From Chlorella sorokiniana (Eukaryota; Chlorophyta; Trebouxiophyceae; Chlorellales; Chlorellaceae): a DNA stretch of 64,000 nt. Positions 41,740 to 54,861 of the stretch are shown piece by piece; position 1 is the first letter of the stretch; every line of letters begins with the position of its first letter. Made by a program: the position numbers and the translations under genes. Below the pieces are notes generated by a model, which was not told the DNA's origin, did not search any database, and saw only the letters and a list, made by a program, of their open reading frames with translations. The stretch is taken from contig CP084620.1 in assembly GCA_025917655.1 (NCBI GenBank), positions 124,001-188,000 of the forward strand, written 5' to 3'.

Positions 41740-42056
41740 GAGAGCAAGGCCTAAGGGATGCTTGCCTGCCACGAGCGCAGCCGATCGGAGCTTCATCACT
41801 GTGGTTGTCCTCCCGCTTGTTCCAGAGGAGAAACGCGCTGTGGATCGCCCAGAGAGGTCCAAAGCAGTTGCAAAGTGGCCAGGAAGCGAATGAATCGCGG
41901 AATGACGCGGTGGGTCCCACCGGTCCTCACTCAAAGAGCAGTGTGCTGTTCCACTACAAGCAGTACACATGCGGACAACCAACTTCCTGGAGCAGGCCCT
42001 GCAGCGGGTCATTGCTCATTGGATCGGCCCGCATCCTGACGCAGACTCCCGCAAAC
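41740..42056. promoter_or_regulatory. Shared divergent promoter of BiP and GRP94
   Basis: About 317 bp separates the proposed BiP ATG (41739, -) from the GRP94 ATG (42057, +). TGACGCG at 41903-41909 matches the core of the plant unfolded-protein-response element pUPRE-II (GATGACGCGTAC), and a second TGACGC lies near 42036. No perfect CCAAT-N9-CCACG element was seen. Joint induction by ER stress is inferred from the arrangement and these sites. Confidence 0.5.
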
Positions 42057-42579
42057 ATGAGCCGGGCCAAGGCAGCGGTGCTGCTGCTGCTCCTGGCCTT
42101 TGCGGCCGGGCAGGGTGAGCAGGAGGCCCAGCAGGGGTTGCTGTCCGGCTGCCGGATGGCGTTGGCGCCTTACACCACCTTATCTGTGCTCCTGGGGCCC
42201 TGATGGGACATGTCTCCATGTCACGACTGCAGGCACCTGGGCGGAGGAGGTTGCGACCCCTGAAGCTGCTGAAACGTGAGAGGCCGCAGCTCGCCACCTG
42301 CGTTTTTGAATTCCCGCATCCTTGCAGCCCTACCAGCTCCACAGCCACCTGCACCCGCTCAGCCTGCCGCTGGGTGCTGTCCTCTGTCCCGCTGCACTGC
42401 AGGGTTCCAGAAGCAGAGCCGGCCACCCCTGCAGCCAGGGACCGTCAGTTCCGTGAGGGCGCTGAGACGCGGCCCTTCCAGGTCGGGAGGCTGCCGCTGC
42501 TGCACATTGGGTCCAATGGAGCCCCTTCACCTCCGCCTGCATGGAATGTGCTCTCCTGCTCACCGTTGTGCAGTCCCCC

Positions 42580-42621
<42 letters not shown>

Positions 42622-45600
42622 CTCGGCCCTTCCCTGTTTGCCAGCATCCTGCCACCGATTTGATTGCCCTCCCTCTTACCCGCCCTCCCCCGCAGGCCGA
42701 GGTGTCTCGCATGATGGACATCATCATCCACTCCCTCTACTCCAACAAGGACATCTTCCTGCGTGAGCTCATCTCCAACGCGGCCGACGCGCTGGACAAG
42801 ATCCGCTTCCTGTCCCTCACCGACAAGAGCCAGCTGGGTGAGACCAGCCACCTTTTTTCTGGGTGGTCGTAAGGATGCCGCAGGATGCACTGCTGCAAGA
42901 GCTTGTTGTTTCAAGGTTGTTTGATTGATGCGCTTTTCGGCCTTGGGGAGTCATGCTTCGGCTGGTGTTTTCCTTGCCTGTCACCTTGCCGGCTGCCCCA
43001 TGCGCGCGGCCGCTGTGCGACTCGCCTCGGAGCATCGGCGGCGAGCTGCCGTCGCTGGCAGCATCCCCAGCCGCGCTCATCCGCGTCTTGCTCCCCGCGC
43101 CCTCTCCTGCCGCAGGCGAGGGGGACACCGCCAAGCTGGAGATCCGGCTGAGCGTGGACCCGGAGCGCAAGGTGCTGTCCATCCGGGACCGCGGCGTGGG
43201 CATGACCCGCGAGGACCTCATCAACAACCTGGGCACCATCGCCAAGTCGGGCACCTCGGGTGGGTGGGTGGGCGGTTAGGAGGGGAGAGTCAGTGCGCAT
43301 GTGCGTGTGTTGAGAAGAAATGGTGGGTGGTGCACACGATTGTGTATGGAAGCGAGAAGCATCAGGGGGTTAGGCGTGCTGGTACCGGCTTCACCTGCCC
43401 ACCTCTCCTCTTCACCTGCCCACTTTCCCCGCCCCGCCCGCAGCCTTCCTGGAGCAAATGCAGAAGGGCGGCGACCTCAACCTGATTGGCCAGGTGCTTC
43501 CGCCGTTGCCGAGCTGCTGCTGCTGAGCTGGTGGCCAGTCATCTCATGCCACGCCTCGTCTGCACCTGGTGGCCGCCTGTTGGGCCCTGCCCACCCCATT
43601 TGCCGCCTCCCGTGTGCACTTGCCTCGTGTCACCCTGCTTGCTCCGCAATCTTACCTTCCCGTTGATACCGCCCCATGTTCGTACCGCAGTTTGGCGTCG
43701 GCTTCTACTCGGTGTACCTCGTGGCGGACTATGTGGAGGTGGTCACCAAGCACAACGACGACAAGCAGTGGGTTTCTGTTGGCGCTGCTGGCTGGCTGTG
43801 TTGGCGCTGCAGCACGGCAGCGGGAGCGCTTGTTGTTGTGGAGGCGCTGGCTGTGCTGACCGTGCTGCCTTGCTGCTGCTCCAAGATGGGCGCGGGAGGA
43901 CCGGGGACAGCAGAAGCGCTGTCCTGTGCTGGCGGCTGGGCTGGGGCAACCCATGCTGCCCACCCACTGCCCATTCGTCGACTGCCCCCTGTTCCCCGTT
44001 TCCTGCTGCCCTTCAGGTATGTCTGGGAGTCCAAGGCCGACGGCAGCTTTGCCATCAGCGAGGACACCAGCGGGCAGCCGCTGGGGCGGGGCACCCAGAT
44101 CAACATTTACCTCAAGGAAGCGGCACAGGAGTATCTGCAGGAGGACAAGCTGAAGGAGCTGGTGCAGGTGGGTGGGGCGAGCAGCTGGATAGCTGGCACT
44201 GCGAGTCCAGCCACATGTACTGAACGGTGGCTTTGCGTGGTGTTTTCACGGCGCCGCCGCTTCTTGGTGGCTGCCGCCGCGTCACGGACACATGACCTGC
44301 CACACCATGCCAGGAGAAACGCAGCTCATCGTAGAAAAGCAAATCATTTGCTATCTCTTGCTCCCCCTGCAGCGCTACTCTGAGTTCATCAACTTCCCCA
44401 TCTACCTGCTCACTCACTCCACCGTGGAGAAGGAGGTGCGCATTTTGGTTGGTGTGCTTTTTGCGTTGAGTGGAGATGAAAAGTGGGCGGTGCAGGCCTG
44501 CGCCGCAGCAGGAAGCAGGGCCACCTGCCCTACCCACATTCCTCTTGTGCATGCTCCCTTGAAACCAGGTGTGCCCCAACAACTCCCTCGTCTTTCCACC
44601 TACCCTCTCGTTTGCGTGCAGGTACCGATTGATGAGGAGGAGGCGGCCGAGGCCAAGCCCGCCGAAGAGAAGAGCGAGGAGGAGAAGAGCGCTGAGGAGG
44701 CCAAGGATGACTCTGTGGAGGTGTCTGGTGCGCTGCTGCCCTGCGCCTGGTCCCTCGTGGCGGCAGCGCTTGCCTCGTTGCCATGTCGCTGCATGCTGCC
44801 CTTGAGTAGCTTCCCATGCCTTTGAATGCCGCTGCTCTTTCCCTTGCCCCCCCTGCAGACGAGGAGGAGGAGGAGGAGAAGAAGCCCAAGACCAAGAAGG
44901 TGACCGAGAATGTGGCGGAGTGGAAGGCGCTGAATGACAACCAGGTGCGTGGCTGGCTGGCGGCTGCATGCCTTCCTTGCTCCTCAGGCACCTCGCTTCC
45001 CTTCGTTCCATGTGGCTGCGTAGCAGTTGGGTCCGCCCCACTGTGGCAAGGCTGCCTCAGGCAGCCCCGCCAAGCTCGCAGCTACGATTTGAAGCGCGCA
45101 CCCACCCACCTGCCACTTGTGCATCATCCCACGTTTCCTTTGCCTTGCCCACTCACCCATTCCAACGCATGGCACTTCACCTGGCACTTGGCATGCTCAT
45201 TCACTGCTGTCCCCCCGTCCAACCCCGCAGGCCCTGTGGCTGCGCCCCGGGCAACGTCAGCGACGAGGAGTACGCAAAGTTCTACAAGGCGCTCAGCAAG
45301 GTACGCGGAGTCATTGGTTGCAGTTTCCAACTGCGTGGTTGCAGCCAAGTCCTGCACTGGGGCTGATCGGATTGCGCAACAAGTGGGTGGAAAGCAGGCG
45401 GGCTTGCCCTCTGACTTCCCCTCAGTCACCCTGCGCCCGACTTTTGCCCCATATCGTCTTCTCTCTCTCACACACGTACACGCACCCTTGGATGCTTCCT
45501 CCTGCCACCCGCAACACATTCACGCATACAGGGGCCCTGCCTGCTGCTCCTCCCCAACACACACACACCTATCACTTACCTCTCAGCCCCACCTCATCAC

Positions 45601-48600
45601 TGCTGTCTCTCATCCATGCCACTCCGCCGGCCTCACCCCGCAGAAGGACTGGGAGATTCCGGTGGCCCACACCCACTTCAAGGCCGAGGGCGACGTCGAG
45701 TTCAAGGCCGTGCTGTTTGTCCCGGTACCGCCGCCCCGGTGCGTCCCCGCCCCGACTGCGGCCGCTTGCTGCCTCTGGGCCCCAGCTGCTCCTCCCGTTG
45801 CAGCTGATCCCTTGGGCCCGCTTGATGCGTCAATGTTTGACACGCGGGCTAACAGGCACACCCACCCCGCGCTCAGCACACCCCTGCACACTCCATTGTA
45901 CCACCCATCCACTGCACCAATAGTCCCGCTCAGTGCACTCCCCCTCATGCCGCAGACCTGTACGACAACTACTACGCCAAGAAGCCCTCCATCAAGCTCT
46001 ACGTGCGCCGCGTCTTCATCTCCGAGAACTTTGAGGAGCTGCTGCCCAAGTGAGCCGCATGATCCTGTTCCTGGCCTCTATGACATCAAGTTGTCCCTGT
46101 GCCTGCTCCCAAGCCTCATCTGTCCCCACCTCAACCTCCCCTTTTTGTGTTATTTGTTCTCACGCGTTCTCCCAGGTGGCTCTCTTTCCTGGTGGGTCTC
46201 GTGGACTCGGACACCATGCCCCTCAACGTGTCGCGCGAGATGCTGCAGCTGCACGAGGGTGCGCCGCGGCGCAGCGTACTGCATGTACCTTACCGCTGCA
46301 TGAACCGTACCGCATGCACCGTCACCTCCGCTGCCGCCAGCGCTGGTGGAATTGTGTGAGGGGCGGGCGGCGCGCAGTGCACCTGCTGCCGCAGAGGTGC
46401 CCGCCTGTGCTGCCGGGCCCACCGCCACGTTGTGCCTCCTGCAGGCCTGAAGGTCATCAAGAAGAAGTTGGTGCGCAAGGCGATCGACATGATCAAGAAG
46501 CTGGCCGACGGGCAGGACAAGGCGCTGAAGGAGCTGGAGGAGCAGACGAAGGAGAAGGGTGGGCGCCCGCGGCGGCGGCACAGCTGGCCGTGGCCTGCGC
46601 AGCGCTGCAGCGTGCCGCTGCATTGCTTCCTAGTCTGGGTGCTGCTCGCCTATGTTGCCCTGCCGAATCATCGCCGGCGTTCCCAATGCCCCCTTCTGCC
46701 GCTGCAGCCGAGAAGGAGGGCGAGGAGGCCGAGGCTGCGGAGCAGAGTGAAGCCGAGAAGAAGCTGGAGGAGCGCAGCGGCGCCTTCACCAAGTTCTGGA
46801 ACAGCTTTGGCAAGTCGGTGAAGATGGGCGTGATTGAGGACCAGTCCAACCGGTGAGGCCGAGGCCCACTCCCTTGCTCATGTTCTCTTTGTGGGTGTCT
46901 CCATGCGTGTCACGTCACCGCCTTGACCCTGATCAGCGTGTGTGCATCTGCTGAAGCCTCAAGCTTCCTTTTCCCCCTCGCATATGCTTTGGCTCGGTGG
47001 AGCACCCCCTGCTGCTGCTCCAGCTCGCGCATCCTGCACCCTCCATGCCCCCGCCGACCCCGCCTCACTTCCCTGTGCCCCGCGCAGCCGCCGCCTGCTG
47101 CCCCTGCTGCGCTTCCACTCCTCCAAGTCCCCCGACACCCTCATCTCCCTGGCCGAGTACGTGGAGCGCATGAAGGAGGGCCAGAAGCACATCTACTACC
47201 TCGTCGGTGAGGCGCCGCCGCTCCGGCAGTCATAAGACGGTCTAGAAGTCTTACTGCACTGTGCTCTGCTTCTGTTGTTTCTGTGAACACCGCGTTTATT
47301 GTGACCGTGCATGGGCCCGCCAGACCCTCCCCCTCCCTGGCCTCCCTCTCCGCCCGCGCCCCGCCCCGCAGGCAGCAGCAAGGAGGAGGTGGCCGGCTCC
47401 CCCTTTGTGGAGGCGCTGGTGGCCAAGGGCTACGAGGTGCTCTACATGACCGACCCGCTGGACGAGTATGTGATGCAGGTGGGTCACGAACAGCAGCACG
47501 GAAAGGAGCAAACAAGTAGGACAGGAAGTAGAACGTTTGGTGGTTCACGGGCATGGGGGCGTGCGGATCGAGAACTGGGGCAGGGAACCAGCACTGCAGG
47601 TGCAGGCTTGCAACGGGCGCCATCCTGGCTTCTGGCCGCTGGGCGCCCTGCACCGCTGTCGCCTGCCTTTCCTCATACGTTCCGTATGAGGTGCTGCCTG
47701 CGCCGCCGCGTCTTAGTCCTACCCCTGTGCCTACCCGTACCGCCTGTACCGCAGAACGTGCACGAGTACGAGGACAAGGAGTTTGCAAACGTGTCCAAGG
47801 AGGACCTGAAGCTGGCGGACAAGGATGAGAAGGAGAAGAAGGCGCAGAAGAAGCTGAAGGTACGCCCGCACGGCGCTGGGCAGCGCCCTGCAGCGCTGCT
47901 CATGCTGGCGCTGTGCTGTGCTTTGCTGGGCCAAGCTGGATGCAGCAGGCCGCTGTGCTGCTTCCTGCCCTTTACCTGAAGCGCAAGCGCGGCCGTCGCG
48001 CAGTCGACATCCACGTGCGGGTTGGCAGCCAGGCAGGCGCCCCCTGCTCCTCGCCCAGCACTCTTCGGCGATCCTGCCGCCCCGTGCCCCCTCCGCGCCC
48101 GCAGGAAGAGTTCAAGGGTCTGGCTCAGTGGTGGAAGGGGGCGCTGGGGGCCGCCGTGGAGAGCGTCAAGGTGTCCAAGCGCCTGGCCACCACCCCCTGC
48201 GTCGTGGTGGCATCCAAGGTGGGCCATCGGCGGCTGCACGTGGGCCCGGCTAGCTGCTTGTGCAGCAGGCCTCACCTGTGTGCTGACGGCAGGCCCTTCA
48301 TTGCCTGGCTGCTCGCAACGCGTGCCAAGCATGTAGCGCCTGTGAGCGCTGGGTCCGCCTGCGCGCCAGCAGCTGCTGCGCTGACGGGACCCTTAGATGC
48401 ACAGTCGCCGCGCTCGCTGCGCCCCTGTCAGCGCCGCTCAGCGTACCGCTCTCGTGCCGCCTCCTGCAGTACGGCTGGTCCGCCACCATGGAGAAGATCG
48501 CGCGCGCCCAGACCCTGGGCGACGCCGAGCGGGCCAAGTGGATGCGGGGGCAGCGCAGCCTGGAGATCAACCCGCGCCACCCGCTGATCGTGGAGCTGAA

Positions 48601-49500
48601 GAAGCAGGTGCGTGTGTGTGTTGTGTGTGTTATTTAAGGGCGTGTTATTTTAGGGGGGGGGGCGCGGCCGCGTGTAGTGCGGGCCCGGCTGTTATATGTG
48701 GCTGGTCTTGGAGTTAGGGCAGGACCAACTCACTCCCACCCCACCCCATCTCGTCGTGCAGCACGAGGCCAGCCCCGACTCGCCCGCCGTCAAGGACACC
48801 GCCCACCTGCTGTACCAGACGTGCCTGCTGGAGTCTGGTGAGCGGCTTGCTCCTGCCGGCGCCGGCGCTTAACCCTGCTGCCTGCTGCCAGTAGCTGCTG
48901 CCTGCGCCCCAGGGCACTCCCAACTGTGCTGCCGCTGCCTCTCCGGCACCCCGGGTGCGCACCTCGCGTGCCACGCCCGATGCATTGCCCTCCCATACTG
49001 TGCACCCCCGTACCGCTTCCCGAAAGTAGGCTTCCTGCTGGAGGACGGCAAGGACTTCAACGCCCGCGTCTTCCGCCTGCTGGCGAAGGAGCTCGGGGTG
49101 GAGGATCTGAGCGTGCCGCCGGAGGACCCCGCCGACGCCGGTGAGCCCCCTTTTGCATGCAGGGGCGCCAGTTCTGCCAGGGCCGCTTATTAGTGTTGGC
49201 TTTGCAAGGGCCTGTGGCGGGTGGTCGTCTCACAACCCTCAAGTGCAGCATGCGCTGGGAGGTGGGGAGGAGGCTCCAAGCGCCAGCAGCGGCATCTCCT
49301 CGACGGCGGACCCTGCTGCCCCCACCCACCCTGCCCCTGCAGCCGCGGAGGAGGCGGAGGAGGAGGAGGCGGAGCCTGCGGCGGCTGCCGACGCCGTCGA
49401 CTTGGATGATGCGGCCGAGGACGAGCCTGCGGTGATCCGGATCCCTGGGGAGGAGGCAGCAGCGGCGGAGGGGCAGGAGGAGGTGCATCTCGAGCTCTGA
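42057..49500 (+). CDS. HSP90B: GRP94/endoplasmin, ER lumenal Hsp90
   Basis: ER Hsp90 of about 850 residues. Signal peptide [19 protein letters not shown]. ATPase domain: [20 protein letters not shown] (42696-42837), [14 protein letters not shown] (43116-43259), then the Gly-rich [11 protein letters not shown]. An acidic linker (44622-44944) precedes the middle domain ([38 protein letters not shown]), and [10 protein letters not shown] and [10 protein letters not shown] mark the C-terminal domain. About 24-25 exons, GT-AG; later ones include 46176-46258, 46445-46558, 46708-46852, 47088-47206, 47372-47478, 47755-47859, 48105-48218, 48470-48607, 48762-48837, 49030-49140, 49343-49500. The N-terminal exons between 42276 and 42481 are not fully resolved, and one slip lies near 45247 (C4). 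The protein ends in HLEL rather than KDEL. Confidence 0.94.
42582..42617. repeat. (CA)n microsatellite in GRP94 intron
   Basis: About 18 CA units upstream of the exon at 42696. Confidence 0.95.
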
Positions 49501-49822
49501 GCGGCTCGCTGGGAATGTTTGCCATCCCCTGGCTGCCTTTCTTTCTTTTTCCGTCGCGCCGGCGCCAGGCAGGGTCATCCCGCACGTGAACCTCTCAATG
49601 TGCCCTTATTTCATTTGTCTTCCTTGATGTTCCTGCGGCCCGGGTGCGGCGCCCGCCGACTCGCTGCTGTAGCCTCGGCTGTAAGCAGCAAAGCCCAAAG
49701 CACCAAAGCCCAAACACAGCGTCTTTCCCTGGAGTTTCTTTCCAGTTTTTAATACTGTTTGCCCACACCTTCTTTCCATGGATAAGAGAACTCCACGCCT
49801 TCAGCGGTGCCTTACAGCCATG
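49501..49822. other. Convergent 3' spacer GRP94 / MED17
   Basis: 322 bp between two stop codons; T- and pyrimidine-rich, no gene. Confidence 0.45.
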
Positions 49823-52363
49823 TCAGAGCGAGAGCAGGATGCGGTCGAGCTCGGCCTTGGTGAGCCCCCGCTGCGCCGCCGCCGCCGGCTGCAGCGCTTC
49901 CAGCCGCTCGTCGCCGCCCTCCAGCCGCACTTTGCCGCCCTGCACGATGACCAGCAGCGGCAGCGCGCTGGCGAGAGGGGCTGCAGCGCTGGCGCCGCCG
50001 TGCAGCTGCCACACCGCCGCGTGCTCCTCGCCGCTCTCTACGCTGCGCAGCTCGCGGCCCGGCCGCTGCGCACGCCAACGCTGCAGCGCTGCGGCCACGC
50101 GCTCGCTCAGGGCAGCGTGGCGCAGCCAGCGCAGCAGGCTGTCCAGCACAGCGGCGGCGGGCTGTCCGCAGCCGACCGCTCGTCCGCCGCCGCCGCTGCC
50201 GCCGCCGGGCAGCAGCGCTGCCAACTGGTACAGCGCCTGCCCTCAAATCGCTGCTGGAAGCCGGGCAGGTCCAGCGCCGCCCTTATGTCCTGGGCCGTCG
50301 AGCTCAGCATGGCAGCTGGCAGCGCAGCGGGGCCGCCAGGGAATGCCGCCGCCGCCGCCGCCTGCCGCTCCTGCTCCTCCTCTTCTTCCTGCTGCTGCTG
50401 CTGCTGCTGCTGGTCGGAGGCGCCATCCACTTCCATGCCGTCAGCAGCAGCCGCCACCTCCCGGCCGCCGCCGCCACAGCGCGCCGCAGCGCCGCCTGGC
50501 AGCCCGCGGCGGCGCCAGCGAGCAGCTGCTGCACGGCCGCCACGCCGCGGTCCGTGTCCGCCTCGTGCTCCGGCACCGCCGCCGCTGCGGTCACCAGCTG
50601 GAGCAGCGCGCGCCACGCCAGCAGGCGCTGCTTCAGCTGCAGCACGGCGTGGATGCGGGCCGCGCCGCGCACCGCCCGCCGCTTGCCCCCGCGCCCGCCT
50701 CCACGATGCACGCGTCGCCGTTGGTGTCCTGCAGGCAGGCAGCCATGCATGCATCATGTTATAGGATTCATTAAGGCTTGCAGAGAGGAAAACTTGTGCC
50801 CAAGGAAAAGGGAACAGCTGGCAGAAGGCCAACGGATTGGATGTTGCAAGCAGCACACGACGCGATCATAGATAGGGAGTCGGTAAAGGTGAAGCTTGGG
50901 CGGGTGGGCACTGCAGCCCCGCTCCAATCCCCCACCCCACACAACAGGCTGCCCCGCCGGCTGCCAGGCAGGGAGACGCAAGCAGGCGGGCGGCCCAGCA
51001 GGGGAGCCCCACCTGGATGATGTTGCAGCGGGCGCCCTCCTGGGTGACGGCGGCAGCAGCGGCGCCCGCAGCGGCAGCGAGAGGTCGGCGTAGAACAGCC
51101 CGCCTGCGGTACGGGGTGGGCAAAAAAGGGTGGCATGGGTCGATTGAGAGGCGGTGGCACTGGCTGGGCGAGAGGGAGGCTGCGGCGGTGGCACGCCGCC
51201 GTGGCACGGCAGGGCGCAGGAGGTGCGGGTGCTGGGACCCCAGCCGGTGCATTCCCCTTGCTAGGCTGTCTGCTGGTGAGGGAATGGGCCTCTGCCTGGC
51301 CAGCCAGCCACGCAGCGGCGGCCTGCGCGGCAGTGGTGCGGCCATTGCGCAGCTGGCGTCCCCGCTGCCCCCTCCCCAGCATGCAGCTCAGCCCCAGAAT
51401 GGGACCATGGCGTGGCAGCTGCCCGCGCACCCGCGCCAGCGTGGCGCCGCAGCACCCAGCGCGGCCGCAGCGCCGCCAGGTCGGCCAGGAAGCGGTTGTC
51501 GGCGTCGGCCCGCGCCCGCAGCGCGGCGGCGCCCGCCGCCAGCCGCTCGCCGCCCAGCCGCAGCGCCGCCTTGCCCGGCGGCCAGGCGCAGGGAACGAGT
51601 ACGCAGGCGCTCTTCCAGGGTGGGTGGGTGGCGGTGCACCCCTCCACAGCCAGGAACTGCTGCTGCTCCACAAACGTGACCAGGTCCGCAATCACCGCCA
51701 GCTCGCCCTGCAGGGCACGCGAGAGATCCAGCCGGAAGCTGAAACGCTGGAATGTTCTGGGAGTGGGAAGAGGAGTTCTTACAGGGTTTAAAAAGGGGCG
51801 AGGATGCTTTGGCCGTCTTGAGCGGGAGCGGAGCAAAGGATGTGTGGGGGAGTGACTGGGAGAGCGGCCCAAGCTTTCCACAGACAGCGCAAGCGGGTCC
51901 CAACAGCCATCCCAAGGCGGCCAGCCGGGCTTGGCTCACCCGTGCAGCCAGCAGCTTCTCCAGGACCTTGCCCGGGTCGACGGGCTGGGTGGCGGCGGCG
52001 GCAGGCGCGTCGCCCTCGGCGGCATCAGCGCCCGTTGTATGCTCAGCCCCCTCGCCTTCCTGTGTTCACATGATGCATTGGAAAGATTGACGGGCCACCC
52101 CGCCAGGACATGCAGCTGGTTGCAAAGCGCACTCGCTGCGTCGCAGAAGCGTACTGTGCAGGCCTTGCCTTGCGCCCAAGGCCCGCCCTTCGCCGCATTG
52201 GCCCCCAGAATCCCTGCCCTGGCCTGCACGCACCTGCTGCAGTGCGCGCTGCACGGTGAAGTAGAGCTGCCACTGCTTTCTCATCGTGCGCGAGCGCCTC
52301 GGTGCCGTCGGCCGCCAGCGACTGGATGCGGGGCGGGTGCGGCAGCGACATCTCAAAGGACAT
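49823..52363 (-). CDS. MED17: Mediator complex subunit 17 (probable)
   Basis: Probable head-module Mediator subunit. The N-terminus (ATG 52363) reads MSFEMSLPHPPRIQSLAADG, like the start of plant MED17; next comes KVLEKLLAAR (exon 52059-51940), then RFSFRLDLSRALQGELAVIA with LVTFVEQQQFLAVEG and ALRARADADNRFLADLAALR (51746 to about 51456), which match plant MED17 in order and spacing. The exon 51103-51013 begins GLFYADLSLPLR. The last long exon (50728-49823) ends KVRLEGGDERLEAL...LTKAELDRILLSL, corresponding to the C-terminal region. The last exon is extremely Ala-rich and contains several frame slips, so its translation is patchy. The assignment rests on similarity of short blocks recalled from the family, not on a search. 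Confidence 0.6.
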
Positions 52364-52754
52364 CCCGGTGCACCCGTCGAGCGGACACGGCGGATCAGTG
52401 TGTTGGGTGTCAACGGGAGCCAATGCTGAACCAACAGAGCCGGTGATCAAGATGGAGAAACAAGTCGCGGGGCTTCCAAGGGGCCGTCGCCCTGTTTCGG
52501 GAGATTCCGGCAATTGCCTGCGCACGATTGACAAGCGATCCAGGCCATATGCGCTTGACAGGCGGCATGCTGCGCTTCGGCATGCTGCGCCTCGCCAGGA
52601 TAAGCCCCAGCTTGGTCATTCTGGAGCACATTGTCTGGGGCTTCCGACCGACTTGGTGGTGTAAGCCAAGTTATTGAAGGTTGCTGCAGCACCCGGCGGC
52701 GCTCCCACCCTCCCCACCCGGCACACCCTCTCGGCCCTGCACCGCACCCTCGCG
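52364..52754. promoter_or_regulatory. Divergent promoter MED17 / GUN4
   Basis: 391 bp between the two start codons. No specific element identified; a short repeat of GGCATGCTGCGC lies near 52562-52590. Confidence 0.4.
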
Positions 52755-54255
52755 ATGCAGCTCACCATGGCGTCCCTGGGCGCTTGCCAGGCCCCAGGTT
52801 TCACGGCCGAGGCGCGCCGAGGCCTGCAGCAGCAGCGCGCCGCCGCCGCCCGGCCGCGGGCGGCGGTCGTGGTGCGGGCCAGCAGCCTCGACTCCAAGGG
52901 CCTCTTCACCACCAACAGCAGCCTGCTGGGCCCCAAGCCCAACCTGTCCGGCCCCAGCACCTCCCTCTCTGGCCCAGGGCCCGCCAGCAGCAGCAAGCCG
53001 CAGACCACGGTCGATGATGTGGAGCTTGCATCTGGGGTGAGCGCCCGCCGCCCGCAAACGTGCCCTGCCTCGCTGGCGGCCGCCGTAGCCCTGTTGGCCA
53101 GTCAAACAAAGCTTGCATACACCAGCCTCATGGATTATGGCACTCTTTGCATCATGCAACGCTTGCCCAGCAGCACCTGGCCGCCTGCTAGCCTGCACTT
53201 GCACATGCCTCCTGCCTGCCTCCCCACCTCTCGCCCTGCCCTCTGGGCCCGCCCTGCCCCCCGCTCTCACGCTTTCCCCCATTCCATCCTACCACGCAGG
53301 TTGACGTGGACTACAGCAAGCTGCGGGACCTTTTGAAGGAGGGCAAGTGGCGGGAGGCGGAGGACGAGACGCGCGAGCTGTTGATACAGGCGGCAGGCCC
53401 CGCGGCGGTGCGCCGTGGCTGGGTCTACTTTAGCGAAGTCAAGTTCATCCCTGGTGGGTGCTACAGCTGTCGACTTTTGGTGGACGAGCCGCTTGGCACA
53501 GACACGGGCCTGTCATCTGCAGTCCTTGCAAGCAAGCGCAACAATGTCCAGCAAGCCCAAGCGGCCCTCCTTGCCCACATCCCAGTCGCAACCTCCCACC
53601 CCGCCCCGCAACTTTCCAGCCCCCATCCCCTTCGCTTTCCTCATGCCGTTTCAAGTTCTCTCCACCGACGCCTGACTGTTCCCCACCAATTGCAGTGGAG
53701 GACATGCGCACCCTGGATGAGCTGTGGAAGGTGGCCAGCGGCGGCAAGTTTGGCTACAGCGTGCAGCGCGAGCTCTGGCTGCAGAAGAGCCGGCAGTGGG
53801 CCAAGTTCTTCAAGGCCATCGACTGGGTGCAGGGCGAGAACAACGTGTACCGGTGAGCGGCCACTCTCAGCCGGGCAGCGGGCTGCGCTGGGGGTGTTTG
53901 GCTCGCCACAGCCGCCATTCCAACGTCTGCAAGCGTTTTCTCACGAGACAGCGCTTCGTGCCATCAAGCCCCAGCAACCTTTGCAATTGAAGGTGGTTGA
54001 CATTGGGTCTGACGCAAGATTCCTCCCCCTCGTCCCAATTGCTTTGATTGCTCCTGCAGCAAGTGGCCCACCGAGTTCAACTACAGCGCCGACGCCGTGC
54101 GCGGCCACCTGCCGCTGACCAATGCCCTGCGCGGCACCCGCCTGTTTGAGGCCATCATGGAGCACGAGGCCTTCGACAAGCCTGCCAAGGGCATCGGCGG
54201 CGGCAGCAGCAGCAGCGGCAACGGCGCCGCGCAGCCTGGCTGGCTGAACAAGTGA
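52755..54255 (+). CDS. GUN4: GUN4, porphyrin-binding regulator of Mg-chelatase
   Basis: Chloroplast protein that binds protoporphyrin IX and Mg-protoporphyrin and stimulates Mg-chelatase in chlorophyll synthesis. GUN4 core: VDYSKLRDLLKEGKWREAED, then DMRTLDELWKVASGGKFGYS with VQRELWLQ, and NYSADAVRGHLPLTNALRGT at the end of the domain. Transit peptide from ATG 52755 (MQLTMASLGACQAPGF...), then a Ser/Pro-rich linker. Exons: 52755-53036, 53300-53453, 53696-53852, 54060-54255, all GT-AG with consistent phases; no frame correction needed. The C-terminus is Gly/Ser-rich and ends GWLNK. Confidence 0.92.
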
Positions 54256-54861
54256 GCGGGGGCGCCTGCCCCCGCCCACACCTTTGGTCGCTGACAGTTA
54301 CCAGCTCTCCCCACCGCTTTCATCATCTTCCTTACTATTCACAACCTGCCCGGGCATCTCCAGGCAGAGCTGCGCATCCCTTCGCCGCCCCGCGCAGCGT
54401 GCAGCCTCCCGTGCACCATGCCCACATCTGCACGGTTCTCACTCTGTGGTGTTGCACAGCAGCACACGTGGGGACTTGCATTTGATAACCTGCTCCTCTA
54501 TGTTCTGTCTCCCGTCGCTCCCTGTTGCCCACCACGGCCCTTCCCTGGGACCTTGCAGACCCGCTTCAGCGCCACACCCGCTCGGCGCCGTGCTTGTATG
54601 CTTTCTACACATCGAAATGTAACTGTCTTCACGAAAGACGAGAGAATAGGAAGGAGAGAGTGTCGGGGCCGTGATGTCAATCGAAAAAGCGCGGGTCGAA
54701 AAGGGGCCGTGCTGTGCGCTTTAGCAGGCTCTTGTTTCCCAAGCGGCTTCCAAGCCCCCCTCTTCCTGTTTTACCTTGCTGCTGCAGCTGAGGCAGCCAG
54801 CTACCCGTGTTCTTCATCTTTGTGGGGTAAGCGTGGAGACGAGTGACGTCCGTCGAGCGCG
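54256..54861. other. Intergenic spacer
   Basis: 606 bp between GUN4 and the response-regulator gene. Nothing coding or repeated seen. Confidence 0.5.
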
